A DNA stretch of 52,662 nt from NCBI GenBank assembly GCA_964561705.1, contig CAZLQJ010000004.1:1-52662 (forward strand), given 5' to 3'. The notes beneath the pieces were generated by a model. The model saw nothing but the letters and a program-made list of their open reading frames with translations, did no database searches and was not told the origin of the DNA. The DNA is from HGM12587 sp964561705 (lineage in GTDB: Bacteria > Bacillota > Clostridia > Lachnospirales > Lachnospiraceae). The translations under genes and the position numbers were made by a program. Below, one piece after another: positions 8,244-16,031 of the stretch (position 1 is its first letter; every line of letters starts with the position of its first letter).

Positions 8244-8831
8244 ATGAGAACTGCCTCGATCACAAGAAAAACAAATGAAACGGAGATTACCATGTCCCTT
8301 TCCCTTGACGGAAAAGGAACTTCCAAAATAGATACAGGTTGCGGCTTTTTGGATCATATGCTGACCCTGTTTGCCCGTCATGGACGTTTTGATCTGACCG
8401 TTTTATGCAAAGGAGATACTGAAGTGGATTTTCATCATACGGTTGAGGATATCGGCATTGTGCTGGGGAATTGTCTGAAAGAGGCGCTGGGGGACAAAAG
8501 GGGGATTGTCCGTTATGGAAGCTGTATCCTGCCAATGGATGAAGCGCTGATCCTGACTGCGACAGATCTCTCCGGACGCGGTATTTTAAGATGCAGTTTT
8601 GAGGGATTAAAAGAAAAGGTAGGAGATTTTGATACAGAACTGGTAGAGGAATTTTTCCTGGCATTTACACGCAGTGCAGAGCTGGCGTTACATATCAGAC
8701 AACTGGACGGCACAAATACCCATCATATTTTGGAAGGTGCTTTTAAATCAGTAGCAAGATCCCTGTCGGCAGCTGTGGCCATTGATCCGGCATTTGCTGA
8801 CGAAATCCCATCGACCAAAGGAGTTTTATAA
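8244..8831 (+). CDS. hisB: Imidazoleglycerol-phosphate dehydratase
   Basis: A monofunctional 195-residue HisB that dehydrates imidazole glycerol phosphate to imidazole acetol phosphate, binding two Mn2+ ions through conserved histidine motifs. These appear as CGFLDHMLTLFARHG (about residues 33-47), FHHTVEDIGI (about 65-74) and TNTHHILEGAFK (about 157-168). There is no N-terminal HAD phosphatase domain as in enteric bacteria; the phosphatase role here falls to the PHP protein at the operon's end. It overlaps hisH by 1 nt. Confidence 0.94.
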   Translation: MRTASITRKTNETEITMSLSLDGKGTSKIDTGCGFLDHMLTLFARHGRFDLTVLCKGDTEVDFHHTVEDIGIVLGNCLKEALGDKRGIVRYGSCILPMDEALILTATDLSGRGILRCSFEGLKEKVGDFDTELVEEFFLAFTRSAELALHIRQLDGTNTHHILEGAFKSVARSLSAAVAIDPAFADEIPSTKGVL

Positions 8832-9442
8832 TGACTGCAGTAATTGATTATGGAGTAGGAAATCTTTTTTCCCTTTGTTCCTCTCTAAAGGCGGTAGGCG
8901 CAGAGGTAATCGTAACCGGAGACAGGGAGGAAATCCGGCGCGCAGACCGTTTGATCCTGCCGGGAGTTGGCGCTTTTCGTGATGCAGCGGATAAGCTGGC
9001 GGCAGAGGGCATGGATGAACTTATTCGGGAACGTGCAGATGCAGGTGTTCCGCTGCTGGGCATCTGTCTGGGAATGCAGCTTCTTTTTGAAGAAAGTCAT
9101 GAGTACGGAATCCATAAAGGTCTTGGGCTGATCGAAGGAAAGGTCGTGCCGATAAAGGATCGGATTCCACAGGAACTTCCAGTGCCGCATATGGGCTGGA
9201 ACAGTTTGAAATTTCATAAGGATTCACCGATTTTTAAATATGTGAAGGAAGGGGATTTCGTATATTTTGTCCATTCCTATTTTGCGGACGAATGTGAAAA
9301 AAGTCTGACGGCATCTGCTGATTATGGAATTTTGCTGACTGCTGCAGTAGAACGCGGAAATGTTTACGGATGTCAGTTTCATCCGGAAAAAAGCGGAAAA
9401 ACAGGGCTTGCAATCTTAAAGGCTTTTTTAGAGGAGACATAA
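8831..9442 (+). CDS. hisH: Imidazole glycerol phosphate synthase, glutaminase subunit
   Basis: A class I glutamine amidotransferase that feeds ammonia to HisF. The 203-residue protein has GICLGMQLLFE with the nucleophilic cysteine at residue 79, and YGCQFHPEKSG near residues 179-189 carrying the catalytic His-Glu pair. Its start overlaps the hisB stop by one base, and hisA begins 2 nt downstream. Confidence 0.95.
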   Translation: MTAVIDYGVGNLFSLCSSLKAVGAEVIVTGDREEIRRADRLILPGVGAFRDAADKLAAEGMDELIRERADAGVPLLGICLGMQLLFEESHEYGIHKGLGLIEGKVVPIKDRIPQELPVPHMGWNSLKFHKDSPIFKYVKEGDFVYFVHSYFADECEKSLTASADYGILLTAAVERGNVYGCQFHPEKSGKTGLAILKAFLEET

Positions 9443-9444
9443 AA

Positions 9445-10158
9445 ATGATTATATTACCTGCGATTGATATGATTGGAAATCAGGCTGTAAGGCTTTTTAA
9501 AGGGGATTACGATAAAATGACGGTATATCATGAGGATCCCGTCTGTGTTGCCGCAGAATTTCAGGCAGCCGGTGCCGGATATGTGCATCTGGTAGATCTG
9601 GAAGGTGCCAAAAACGGCGGAACGCCTAATATCGAAACCGTTCAAAGGATCCGGCGTTCGGCAGATCTTTTTATAGAACTTGGCGGAGGGATCAGAAATA
9701 TGGAAACCGTGGAAACATACCTTTCCATGGGCGTAGATCGTGTGATCCTGGGAACGGCTGCGGTGACGGATCGGGAATTTCTAAACAAAGCCCTGGATCG
9801 TTACGGAGAAAAGATCGCCGTAGGTGTAGATCTGAAAGATGGCATGGTAGCCATCAAAGGCTGGCTGGAAAAATCAGAACTGGAAGGAACGGAATTTTGC
9901 CGGGAATTACAGGGTTTAGGTGTGAAAAACATTATTTGTACGGATATTTCCAAAGACGGAGCCATGCAGGGAACCAATTTGGAACTTTATAAACGTCTGG
10001 ATGAGGAATTATCTTTGGATATTACGGCTTCAGGCGGCGTATCTTCTCTGGAGGATGTGAAGCAATTAAAAGAAACGGGTGTTTATGGTGCTATTATCGG
10101 TAAAGCCTATTACACAGGTGCCATTGATCTGAAAGAAGCTTTGGAGGCAGCAAAATGA
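9445..10158 (+). CDS. hisA: ProFAR isomerase
   Basis: A (beta/alpha)8-barrel isomerase converting ProFAR to PRFAR. The frame is open further upstream, but the ATG at 9445 is chosen: it follows GAGGAG (9431-9436) at good spacing, begins right after the hisH stop, and starts with the family's IILPAIDMIG strand. This gives 237 residues. The phosphate-binding loops ELGGGIRN and TASGGVSS are visible, and the catalytic Asp pair is expected in strand 1 (AID) and in TDISKDGAM. It overlaps hisF by 4 nt. Confidence 0.94.
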   Translation: MIILPAIDMIGNQAVRLFKGDYDKMTVYHEDPVCVAAEFQAAGAGYVHLVDLEGAKNGGTPNIETVQRIRRSADLFIELGGGIRNMETVETYLSMGVDRVILGTAAVTDREFLNKALDRYGEKIAVGVDLKDGMVAIKGWLEKSELEGTEFCRELQGLGVKNIICTDISKDGAMQGTNLELYKRLDEELSLDITASGGVSSLEDVKQLKETGVYGAIIGKAYYTGAIDLKEALEAAK

Positions 10159-10913
10159 TAACGAAAAGAATCATCCCATGTCTGGATGTGAAAAACGGTC
10201 GTGTGGTAAAAGGAGTAAATTTCACTGCACTTTCCGACGTTTCAGATCCTGTAGAACTGGCGGAATATTACGGGGAATGCGGTGCAGATGAGCTGGTCTT
10301 TTATGATATCACGGCTTCTGCGGAAGGGAGAAAACTTTTCACGGATGTTTTAAGAAGGGTAGCCTCCGGAATCTTTATCCCCTTAACTGTGGGCGGCGGC
10401 ATCAATACGTTGGAGGATTTTGACCGGGTATTAAAATGCGGTGCGGATAAGGTGAGTGTCAATTCCGGTGCCATAAGATCCCCGGAACTTGTAGGACAGG
10501 CAGCAAAAAAATATGGAGACCAATGTGTTGTCCTTTCTGTCGATGTAAAACGTGTGGATGGGAAATTTACGGTTTTTTCCAAGGGCGGAAGAGAAAATAC
10601 CGGAATGGACGCCATTGAATGGATCAAACGATGTGTTGGAAATGGTGCAGGGGAAGTTGTCGTCAATTCCATTGATACGGATGGTGTGAAAAAAGGATTT
10701 GACCTGCCGCTTCTCTCGGCGGTGTGTGATGCGGTAGAGGTTCCGGTCATTGCCTCAGGCGGTGCTGGTTCCATCAGCGATTTTACGGAACTGTTTCAGA
10801 AGGAACCGAGGGTATCTGCCGGTCTTGCGGCATCGATTTTTCATTTTGGAGAGGTATCCATTGGTGATCTGAAAAAAGAACTTGATAGGAATGCAATAAC
10901 AGTGAGGATTTAG
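10155..10913 (+). CDS. hisF: Imidazole glycerol phosphate synthase, cyclase subunit
   Basis: A barrel partner of HisH that joins ammonia to PRFAR to form imidazole glycerol phosphate and AICAR. The 252 residues begin with RIIPCLDVKNGRVVKG, containing the catalytic Asp near residue 11. The second catalytic Asp is expected in NSIDTDGVKKG near residue 176, and phosphate is held by TVGGGIN and ASGGAGS. Normal length. ATGA overlap with hisA. Confidence 0.96.
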   Translation: MITKRIIPCLDVKNGRVVKGVNFTALSDVSDPVELAEYYGECGADELVFYDITASAEGRKLFTDVLRRVASGIFIPLTVGGGINTLEDFDRVLKCGADKVSVNSGAIRSPELVGQAAKKYGDQCVVLSVDVKRVDGKFTVFSKGGRENTGMDAIEWIKRCVGNGAGEVVVNSIDTDGVKKGFDLPLLSAVCDAVEVPVIASGGAGSISDFTELFQKEPRVSAGLAASIFHFGEVSIGDLKKELDRNAITVRI

Positions 10914-10915
10914 TG

Positions 10916-11584
10916 ATGAAGGTAGATTTTAAGATAGATGATCTGAAATTTGATGAAAAGGGACTGATTCCGGCCATTGTGGTAGATGCTTTGACGAAGA
11001 AGGTTCTGACCCTTGCCTATATGAATCGGGAGAGCTTACAAATATCCATGGAAAAGGGACTGACCTGTTTCTACAGCCGTTCCAGACAGGAATTATGGCT
11101 CAAAGGGGAGACCAGCGGTAATTATCAGCATATTGTTTCTATTACTGCAGATTGTGACCGTGATGCCCTGACGGTTGTGGTAGAAAAAGAGGGACCGGCA
11201 TGTCATAAAGGTACAGATTCCTGCTTTACGGAAACGATATGGGAAAGCGGGGAACTTTCCGAATTTTCAATAGATGGACTTTATGAACTTTTGAAGGGCC
11301 GGAAAGAACAGATGCCGGAGGGCTCCTATACCACCTATCTTTTTGAAAAGGGAATAGATAAAATATTGAAAAAAGTAGGTGAGGAATGTACGGAAGTGAT
11401 CATAGCGGCGAAAGATCAGGATCATAAGGAAACCATTTATGAAATTGCAGATCTTGCTTATCATGTGATGGTACTGATGGTAGAAAATGGCATATCAGTT
11501 AATGATATTCGCCGTGAACTTGCCTCCCGTCATGTGATCGATCATAAAGTGAAACAGGAGAAAATGGCAAGTGATAAGGATTGA
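10916..11584 (+). CDS. hisIE: Bifunctional phosphoribosyl-AMP cyclohydrolase / phosphoribosyl-ATP pyrophosphatase
   Basis: A fused enzyme for the second and third steps. The N-terminal HisI domain (about residues 1-110) shows YSRSRQELWLKGETSG and the metal-ligand region ADCDRDA with a downstream GPACHKG cysteine. The C-terminal HisE domain (about 120-215) shows KKVGEECTEVIIAAKD and IYEIADLAYH. A GTG at 10913 is also in frame, but the ATG at 10916 fits GTGAGGA (10902-10908) better. It overlaps hisK by 14 nt. Confidence 0.93.
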   Translation: MKVDFKIDDLKFDEKGLIPAIVVDALTKKVLTLAYMNRESLQISMEKGLTCFYSRSRQELWLKGETSGNYQHIVSITADCDRDALTVVVEKEGPACHKGTDSCFTETIWESGELSEFSIDGLYELLKGRKEQMPEGSYTTYLFEKGIDKILKKVGEECTEVIIAAKDQDHKETIYEIADLAYHVMVLMVENGISVNDIRRELASRHVIDHKVKQEKMASDKD

Positions 11585-12398
11585 TCTTCATACCCATACT
11601 TCTTATTGTGACGGTGCAGATACACCGGAGGAGATGGCAAGGGAAGCCTGGAACAGAGGATTTTCTGCAATCGGTTTTTCTGGACATTCTTATGTGCCTT
11701 TTGATCTGGAATGCTGCATGAATGAAGAAGAAACCAAGGCTTACCGGACTGCAGTAATGCGTCTGAAAAACGAATATAAGGGCAAAATGGAAATCTTTTT
11801 AGGGCTTGAGCAGGATTACTATGCGCCCGAACCGAAAGAGCCATATGACTATAGGATAGGTTCCGTACATTATCTTTTGGTGGACGGAACCTATTATCCT
11901 ATGGATCTTGATGCGGAAACTTTAGAGGAACTTTGCAGGGTTCATTTTAAAGGAGATTTTGATTTTTTGGCGGAACAGTATTTTTCCACGGTATCCAAGG
12001 TGGTGGAAAAAACCAATTGTGATATCATTGGGCATCTGGATCTGATTTCCAAATTTTTTGATCAGATGGGATATCAGCCTTCTGAAAAATATCTGAAGGC
12101 CGCGAAGGAGGCAGTTCATGTATTGGCGGAATATCAAAAGCCTTTTGAAATCAATGTGGGTGCCATGACACGGGGGTATCGAAGAGTACCCTATCCGTCG
12201 GAAGAAATTTTGCGGGAGATCAAAAAAGCAGGCGGCAGCATTGTGATCAATGGGGACTGTCATCAAAAACAATGGTTGGGGAATTATCTGCAGGAGGCAG
12301 CGGTATTTGCAAAAAAATGCGGCTTTGAAAGCCGCCAGATTCTTACAGAAAACGGTTGGTGTGAGGAAATGTTGGACATATCGTATGGAAAATGGTAA
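11571..12398 (+). CDS. hisK: Histidinol-phosphatase, PHP family
   Basis: A 275-residue PHP-family phosphoesterase that hydrolyses histidinol phosphate, completing the pathway. Metal-binding motifs are IDLHTHTSYCDGAD at residues 3-16, FSGHSYVP near 38, GLEQDYY near 82, IGSVHYL near 96, IIGHLDL near 157 and INGDCHQ near 227. The GTG at 11571 is the start because it directly precedes the essential first motif and follows CAGGAG (11555-11560). It overlaps hisIE by 14 nt. With it every histidine step is encoded in this operon. Confidence 0.9.
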   Translation: MIRIDLHTHTSYCDGADTPEEMAREAWNRGFSAIGFSGHSYVPFDLECCMNEEETKAYRTAVMRLKNEYKGKMEIFLGLEQDYYAPEPKEPYDYRIGSVHYLLVDGTYYPMDLDAETLEELCRVHFKGDFDFLAEQYFSTVSKVVEKTNCDIIGHLDLISKFFDQMGYQPSEKYLKAAKEAVHVLAEYQKPFEINVGAMTRGYRRVPYPSEEILREIKKAGGSIVINGDCHQKQWLGNYLQEAAVFAKKCGFESRQILTENGWCEEMLDISYGKW

Positions 12399-12442
12399 AT
12401 TATAAGCTATGAGATGATATACATTTGAAATGAGGTATAAAA

Positions 12443-13033
12443 ATGGTGAAAAAGAAAAAATCAATCGTAATTTTTGCAATTTTAACAGCGGTTGTTGTTT
12501 GTATGGCCGTTGGATGCGGAAATGATTCTCATGGTGGAAGAAGACCGGCCAAAACAGAGGATCAAAAGGATACAAAGCAGGATGTGGAAGAACAGAATGC
12601 GGAAAATGCAGAGCAGCCGGACAGCGCAGGGGAAGTGACATCAGATGGAGAAGATGGAGAACTTCCGATGGTGCAGCTGGAGCCGGAAAACAGCCAGTCA
12701 GAAACTGTACAGCCGGGAAATTCCAAATCGGAAGAAACGCAGAAAGATGCTGAAACGCCTCAAAAGAATGATGTTCAGCAGAACCATGAGAAACCGAAAA
12801 AAAATACACAGGGAACTGAGGTGCCTGCAGAGGGTAACGTACCGGACAAAGGATCGTCAGCAGATACGCCATCCACTTCACCTGACGTTGATGTGCCGAC
12901 AGATACACCGGATAATGATGTTCCAATAGATATACCGGATAACAATGTGTCAGCAGATATACCGGACAACAACGTGCCGGCGGATATCTTTGAGACTGAT
13001 TCTGTAGAACTTCCATTTGTGCCGGCAGATTAA
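12443..13033 (+). CDS. Asp/Pro-repeat putative lipoprotein
   Basis: A 196-residue protein of unrecognised family. A lysine-rich N-terminus and hydrophobic stretch end in MAVGC, a lipobox with the lipidated cysteine at residue 25. The rest is low complexity and highly acidic, rich in E, D, Q, K, P and S, with no predicted globular domain. The C-terminal third has about four degenerate units of 9-10 residues built on the pattern P-D-N-x-V-P-x-D-I, mirrored by repeats in the DNA at about 12895-12990. It looks like a surface spacer. It begins 44 nt after hisK and 33 nt before the flippase gene with no obvious promoter or terminator, so it may be read from the histidine operon or pair with the flippase. 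Confidence 0.65.
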   Translation: MVKKKKSIVIFAILTAVVVCMAVGCGNDSHGGRRPAKTEDQKDTKQDVEEQNAENAEQPDSAGEVTSDGEDGELPMVQLEPENSQSETVQPGNSKSEETQKDAETPQKNDVQQNHEKPKKNTQGTEVPAEGNVPDKGSSADTPSTSPDVDVPTDTPDNDVPIDIPDNNVSADIPDNNVPADIFETDSVELPFVPAD

Positions 13034-13066
13034 AAGCAGCACGATGCGTAAGAAAGGAATCGATAA

Positions 13067-14572
13067 ATGAAGGACAGTAAAAAAATTACATATAACCTGG
13101 TGCTGGGGATCGTCAGTGAAGTGCTGACGATCCTGCTTGGTATCATTGTTCCAAGGCTGATCCTTACCAGCTACGGCTCTGAGACCAATGGGTTGCTAAG
13201 TTCTGTAACCCAGATTTATTCGTATGTAGCACTTTTGGAGGCCGGAATCGGTACGGCTGCCGTTCAGGCGTTATATCAGACCATTGGGAAAAATGACCGG
13301 GATCGTACCAATGCGATCATGGCAGCGACAGACCGTTATTACCACAGAACCGGCTTGCTTTATCTGCTTGCCATTCTTCTGTTTTCAGTGATCTATCCGT
13401 TGATCGTAGAAACGGATATTCCGGTGGTGACCATCGTTCTGGTCATTGTATTTAATGGGCTTGGAAGTGTGATCAATTATTTCTTTCAGGGGAAATATTT
13501 TATTTTGCTTCAGGCGGAAGGAAAAAATTATATTAAAACATCTCTGACCATGTTTACCAATGTATTTAAAAATGTGGCGAAGATCGTTTTAATGTCCTGC
13601 GGATTTGACGTTGTCTTTGTACAGGCCATTGCCATGGTTGTGAGTCTGATCCAGATGGTATATATTATCTGGTATATCAAGAAGAACTATGAATGGATCG
13701 ATTTGAGTGTAACACCGGATTATGGAGCCATTTCCCAGAGTAAAAACGTGTTGGTACACCAGATCAGTGGTCTGGTATTCAACAATACGGACAGCATTAT
13801 CCTGACGGCGTTTTGCGGTCTGAAGGTGGTAAGTGTTTATTCTATGTACACCTTACTGTTCAGTATGATCAGTACCGCACTAAACACGTTTTCCAACAGT
13901 TTTTTGTTTACCTTGGGACAGAGTTTTCATGTGGATAAGAAAAAGTTTGAGAAATTATATGACAGTTATGAATTGTATTATATGACCCTGGTCTTTGCCT
14001 TGTATTCGGTTGCGAATTTCTTTATTCTGCCGTTTATCAGATGCTACACGGCCGGGGTTACGGATATTCAATATGTGGATGCAAAACTACCGCTATTATT
14101 TATAACGACTTATCTGCTTTCCTGCGGACGCAGTGCCCCAAATCAGGTCATTTATTTTGCGGAACATTTTAAACTCACGCAGGGACGTTCGATCATTGAG
14201 CTGGTCATCAATCTGGTGGTTTCACTGATTGCAGTACAGTTTATGGGAATTTATGGCGTTTTGATCGGAACCATTGCAGCGCTGCTGTACAGATCCAATG
14301 ACATTATCATTTATACCAGTAAAAGGATCCTGCACCGGAGTGCCTGGATTACTTATAAGCGCTGGCTGGTCAACTTTGCAGTATTTGCAGTGGTGCTGCT
14401 AATCAACCGGTATTTGCAGTTTGAAATGGATTCTTATATTTCCATAGCGATCGTTTGCGTTCCCTATACGATTTGTACATTGATCGTATTTTTTGGAGCA
14501 GCTTCCCTTTGCGACAGGAAAACAGCCAGATTTACGCTGGAACTTGCAAAATCAAAAATTAGAAAAGCATAA
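13067..14572 (+). CDS. Polysaccharide flippase (Wzx/PST, MOP superfamily)
   Basis: A 501-residue membrane protein with about twelve to fourteen hydrophobic segments, related to Wzx-type lipid-linked oligosaccharide flippases. The N-terminal segment (LGIIVPRLILTSYGSETNGL) is typical of Gram-positive repeat-unit transporters. No glycosyltransferases sit next to it, unlike the flippase at 28416. Its stop codon lies at the base of a terminator shared with the convergent acyltransferase. Substrate unknown; a wall or capsule polymer is likely. Confidence 0.82.
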   Translation: MKDSKKITYNLVLGIVSEVLTILLGIIVPRLILTSYGSETNGLLSSVTQIYSYVALLEAGIGTAAVQALYQTIGKNDRDRTNAIMAATDRYYHRTGLLYLLAILLFSVIYPLIVETDIPVVTIVLVIVFNGLGSVINYFFQGKYFILLQAEGKNYIKTSLTMFTNVFKNVAKIVLMSCGFDVVFVQAIAMVVSLIQMVYIIWYIKKNYEWIDLSVTPDYGAISQSKNVLVHQISGLVFNNTDSIILTAFCGLKVVSVYSMYTLLFSMISTALNTFSNSFLFTLGQSFHVDKKKFEKLYDSYELYYMTLVFALYSVANFFILPFIRCYTAGVTDIQYVDAKLPLLFITTYLLSCGRSAPNQVIYFAEHFKLTQGRSIIELVINLVVSLIAVQFMGIYGVLIGTIAALLYRSNDIIIYTSKRILHRSAWITYKRWLVNFAVFAVVLLINRYLQFEMDSYISIAIVCVPYTICTLIVFFGAASLCDRKTARFTLELAKSKIRKA

Positions 14573-14605
14573 AAAATGGATGGTGCGTTATACCATCCAT
14601 TTTTT
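14571..14605. terminator. Bidirectional terminator built into two gene ends
   Basis: A perfect 14-bp stem (14571-14584 with 14592-14605) with a 7-nt loop, bearing A6/T6 tracts at its base, works in both directions. It starts inside the flippase stop codon, and the last codons and stop of the minus-strand acyltransferase form one arm and the loop. Confidence 0.88.
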
Positions 14606-15649
14606 GATGTACGGAATTTTATGAAGCAGAAAGGATGCTCCAAACGAGAGGAACATAACCGCAAGAGTGATCAACGGAACTGCCAAAATCGGTGAGATTG
14701 TCAGGGAATCAATGCCGAGACCTAAACCTGCGTTGATAAACAGGATATGGATCAGATAGGCACCGAAACTTTCCGTGGAAAGTCTGGTCATCCGGTCATT
14801 GAGAACCAGTTGGTCGTAGGATTTGCCTTTGAAAAAAACAAAGATGCCAACAGATTCTAAGAGGACATTGATGCTGAAATTGCTGTAGTAGGTGGAACAT
14901 GGCTGTCCGCTTTTCCAAGCTGCCAAAGCATTGAGTGCAATGGTAGAGAAAAATCCCAAAAGTCCCAAAATGAGCAATCGCTGACGCTGTTTCCTAGAAA
15001 ATTCCATATGATTTAAAACATGTCCCAAAAGGAAATAAAAGCTGTAGCCAAATACCAGATCCATATGCATTCTGGAGACCAGTTCTTCCACACCGTCGGT
15101 AAGCGGTAAGATCCATCCGCCGGTAAAATCACGTAGAAGATTAATGCCTTGGGGAATGCAGAAGGTAAAAACAAAGGAGAGCAGAAGAAAATATTTGAGG
15201 ATTTCTTTTGACTCGGATAGTTTCTGCAAAAATGGAAGGCACATGTAGAGCCCGATAATCATCGGCAGAAACCAAAGATGTGTCGGACCGATGATGGCAT
15301 TTTTGAGCAGGTCGATGAAATTTACCGAAAAATCTCCCTTTAAAATACATTTGAAGACCGGAAGAAGGATCTGATAAAGTACGGACCATACACAAAAAGC
15401 GGTCAAAAGACGCAGGATATTTTTCTGATAAAGACGTTTTAGAGAAATTTCCCTGGGGAGAAACAGTGCGCCGCTGATCATAAGCAGCACAGGAACACTC
15501 CATCGGGAAATGCTGTTATAAAAATTCAAAACGTTCCATGCAAAACTTCTTCCGTCAAGACTGCCATGATTTAAAGCAGATACATGAAGGAGGATCACGG
15601 CGCAGATCGCAGAGACTCTTAGGTAGTCAAGATAATTTGTTCGTTTCAT
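14588..15649 (-). CDS. Acyltransferase family 3 (AT3) membrane protein
   Basis: A 353-residue integral membrane acyltransferase with about ten hydrophobic helices. AT3 enzymes move acetyl or other acyl groups onto sugars of surface polymers. The conserved arginine and histidine of the first helix are present (LDYLRVSA with R11, and H22 in VILLHVSAL). There is no fused SGNH domain. Neighbouring flippase and lipoprotein genes suggest modification of an envelope polymer, which is inference. The minus-strand upstream has TATAAT-like sequence but no clear -35. Confidence 0.85.
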   Translation of the reverse strand: MKRTNYLDYLRVSAICAVILLHVSALNHGSLDGRSFAWNVLNFYNSISRWSVPVLLMISGALFLPREISLKRLYQKNILRLLTAFCVWSVLYQILLPVFKCILKGDFSVNFIDLLKNAIIGPTHLWFLPMIIGLYMCLPFLQKLSESKEILKYFLLLSFVFTFCIPQGINLLRDFTGGWILPLTDGVEELVSRMHMDLVFGYSFYFLLGHVLNHMEFSRKQRQRLLILGLLGFFSTIALNALAAWKSGQPCSTYYSNFSINVLLESVGIFVFFKGKSYDQLVLNDRMTRLSTESFGAYLIHILFINAGLGLGIDSLTISPILAVPLITLAVMFLSFGASFLLHKIPYIKKWMV

Positions 15650-15799
15650 TGGTTACTTCCGCCAGTTCATTTTTCTTTGATTATATTATAAAAATAGAAA
15701 AAGTGGTATAGGAGTCAGGAAAAAACATTGGATTTTAATGAGGAACTTTGCGATGTGATCAAAAGAGCAGGCTAGGAACCGGTAACGATTTATTAAATG

Positions 15800-15820
15800 A
15801 AAACTTTGCCAAAACTTTGC
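15800..15820 (+). repeat. Tandem AAAACTTTGC repeat upstream of riboswitch promoter
   Basis: Two identical 10-mers (15800-15809 and 15811-15820) repeat at 11 nt, one helical turn, and end 10 nt before the -35 box at 15831. A third AACTTTGC occurs at 15744-15751. This may be a regulator site. The rest of 15650-15799 holds the acyltransferase upstream region and nothing else recognisable. Confidence 0.45.
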
Positions 15821-15830
15821 GAAAATCAGA

Positions 15831-15858
15831 TTGACGAAATACATTTTTCTGATAAAAT
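15831..15858 (+). promoter_or_regulatory. Promoter of the riboswitch-ATPase transcript
   Basis: TTGACG (15831-15836), a 16-nt spacer and TAAAAT (15853-15858) preceded by TG. The predicted start near 15865 falls just before the first paired bases of the aptamer. Confidence 0.72.
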
Positions 15859-15866
15859 CAGAATCA

Positions 15867-15975
15867 ACAAAGAGGGAGTAGTTGCATGCACTGCATGTCC
15901 TAGTTTTCGTCAGGACGTCTTTCCGCAGGAAGGACCGGAGGCTAGGTGACGTTTGTTAAACAAGACTTTTTGTGT
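15867..15975 (+). ncRNA. yybP-ykoY-type manganese riboswitch
   Basis: The leader of the P-type ATPase gene shows the signature elements of this class in order: GGGAGTAG (15874-15881), TTCGTCAGGACG (15906-15917), a CCGG-containing arm (15935-15938) and CAAGACTTT (15961-15969). P1 can form between ACAAAG (15867-15872) and CTTTTTGT (15966-15973) with a small bulge. The 3' part of P1 is also the 5' arm of an intrinsic terminator at 15962-16004. Ligand-bound P1 would therefore block the terminator and switch the gene on. In Firmicutes this class senses Mn2+ and often precedes P-type ATPases. Assignment is by motif reading only. Confidence 0.75.
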
Positions 15976-16004
15976 ACGTTTTTGTGCACAAAAGGTCTTT
16001 TTTT
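15962..16004 (+). terminator. Expression-platform terminator of the riboswitch
   Basis: A 16-bp stem (15962-15977 with 15984-15999, two G-U pairs) and a T7 run (15998-16004). The 5' arm overlaps the conserved 3' end of the aptamer, making the two structures mutually exclusive. Confidence 0.82.
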
Positions 16005-16031
16005 GTGCACGGATCATAGGAGGTAAAACAT

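Noticed and set aside
12895..12990. Possible CRISPR-like or satellite repeat
   Set aside because: The repeats are in frame within a coding region, degenerate at codon level, and have no unique spacers.
11922..13016. A 364-codon open frame on the minus strand opposite hisK and the lipoprotein gene
   Set aside because: It has a Pro/Tyr/His-rich translation with repeats that only mirror the acidic repeat protein on the other strand. It has no ribosome site, and both plus-strand genes are well supported.
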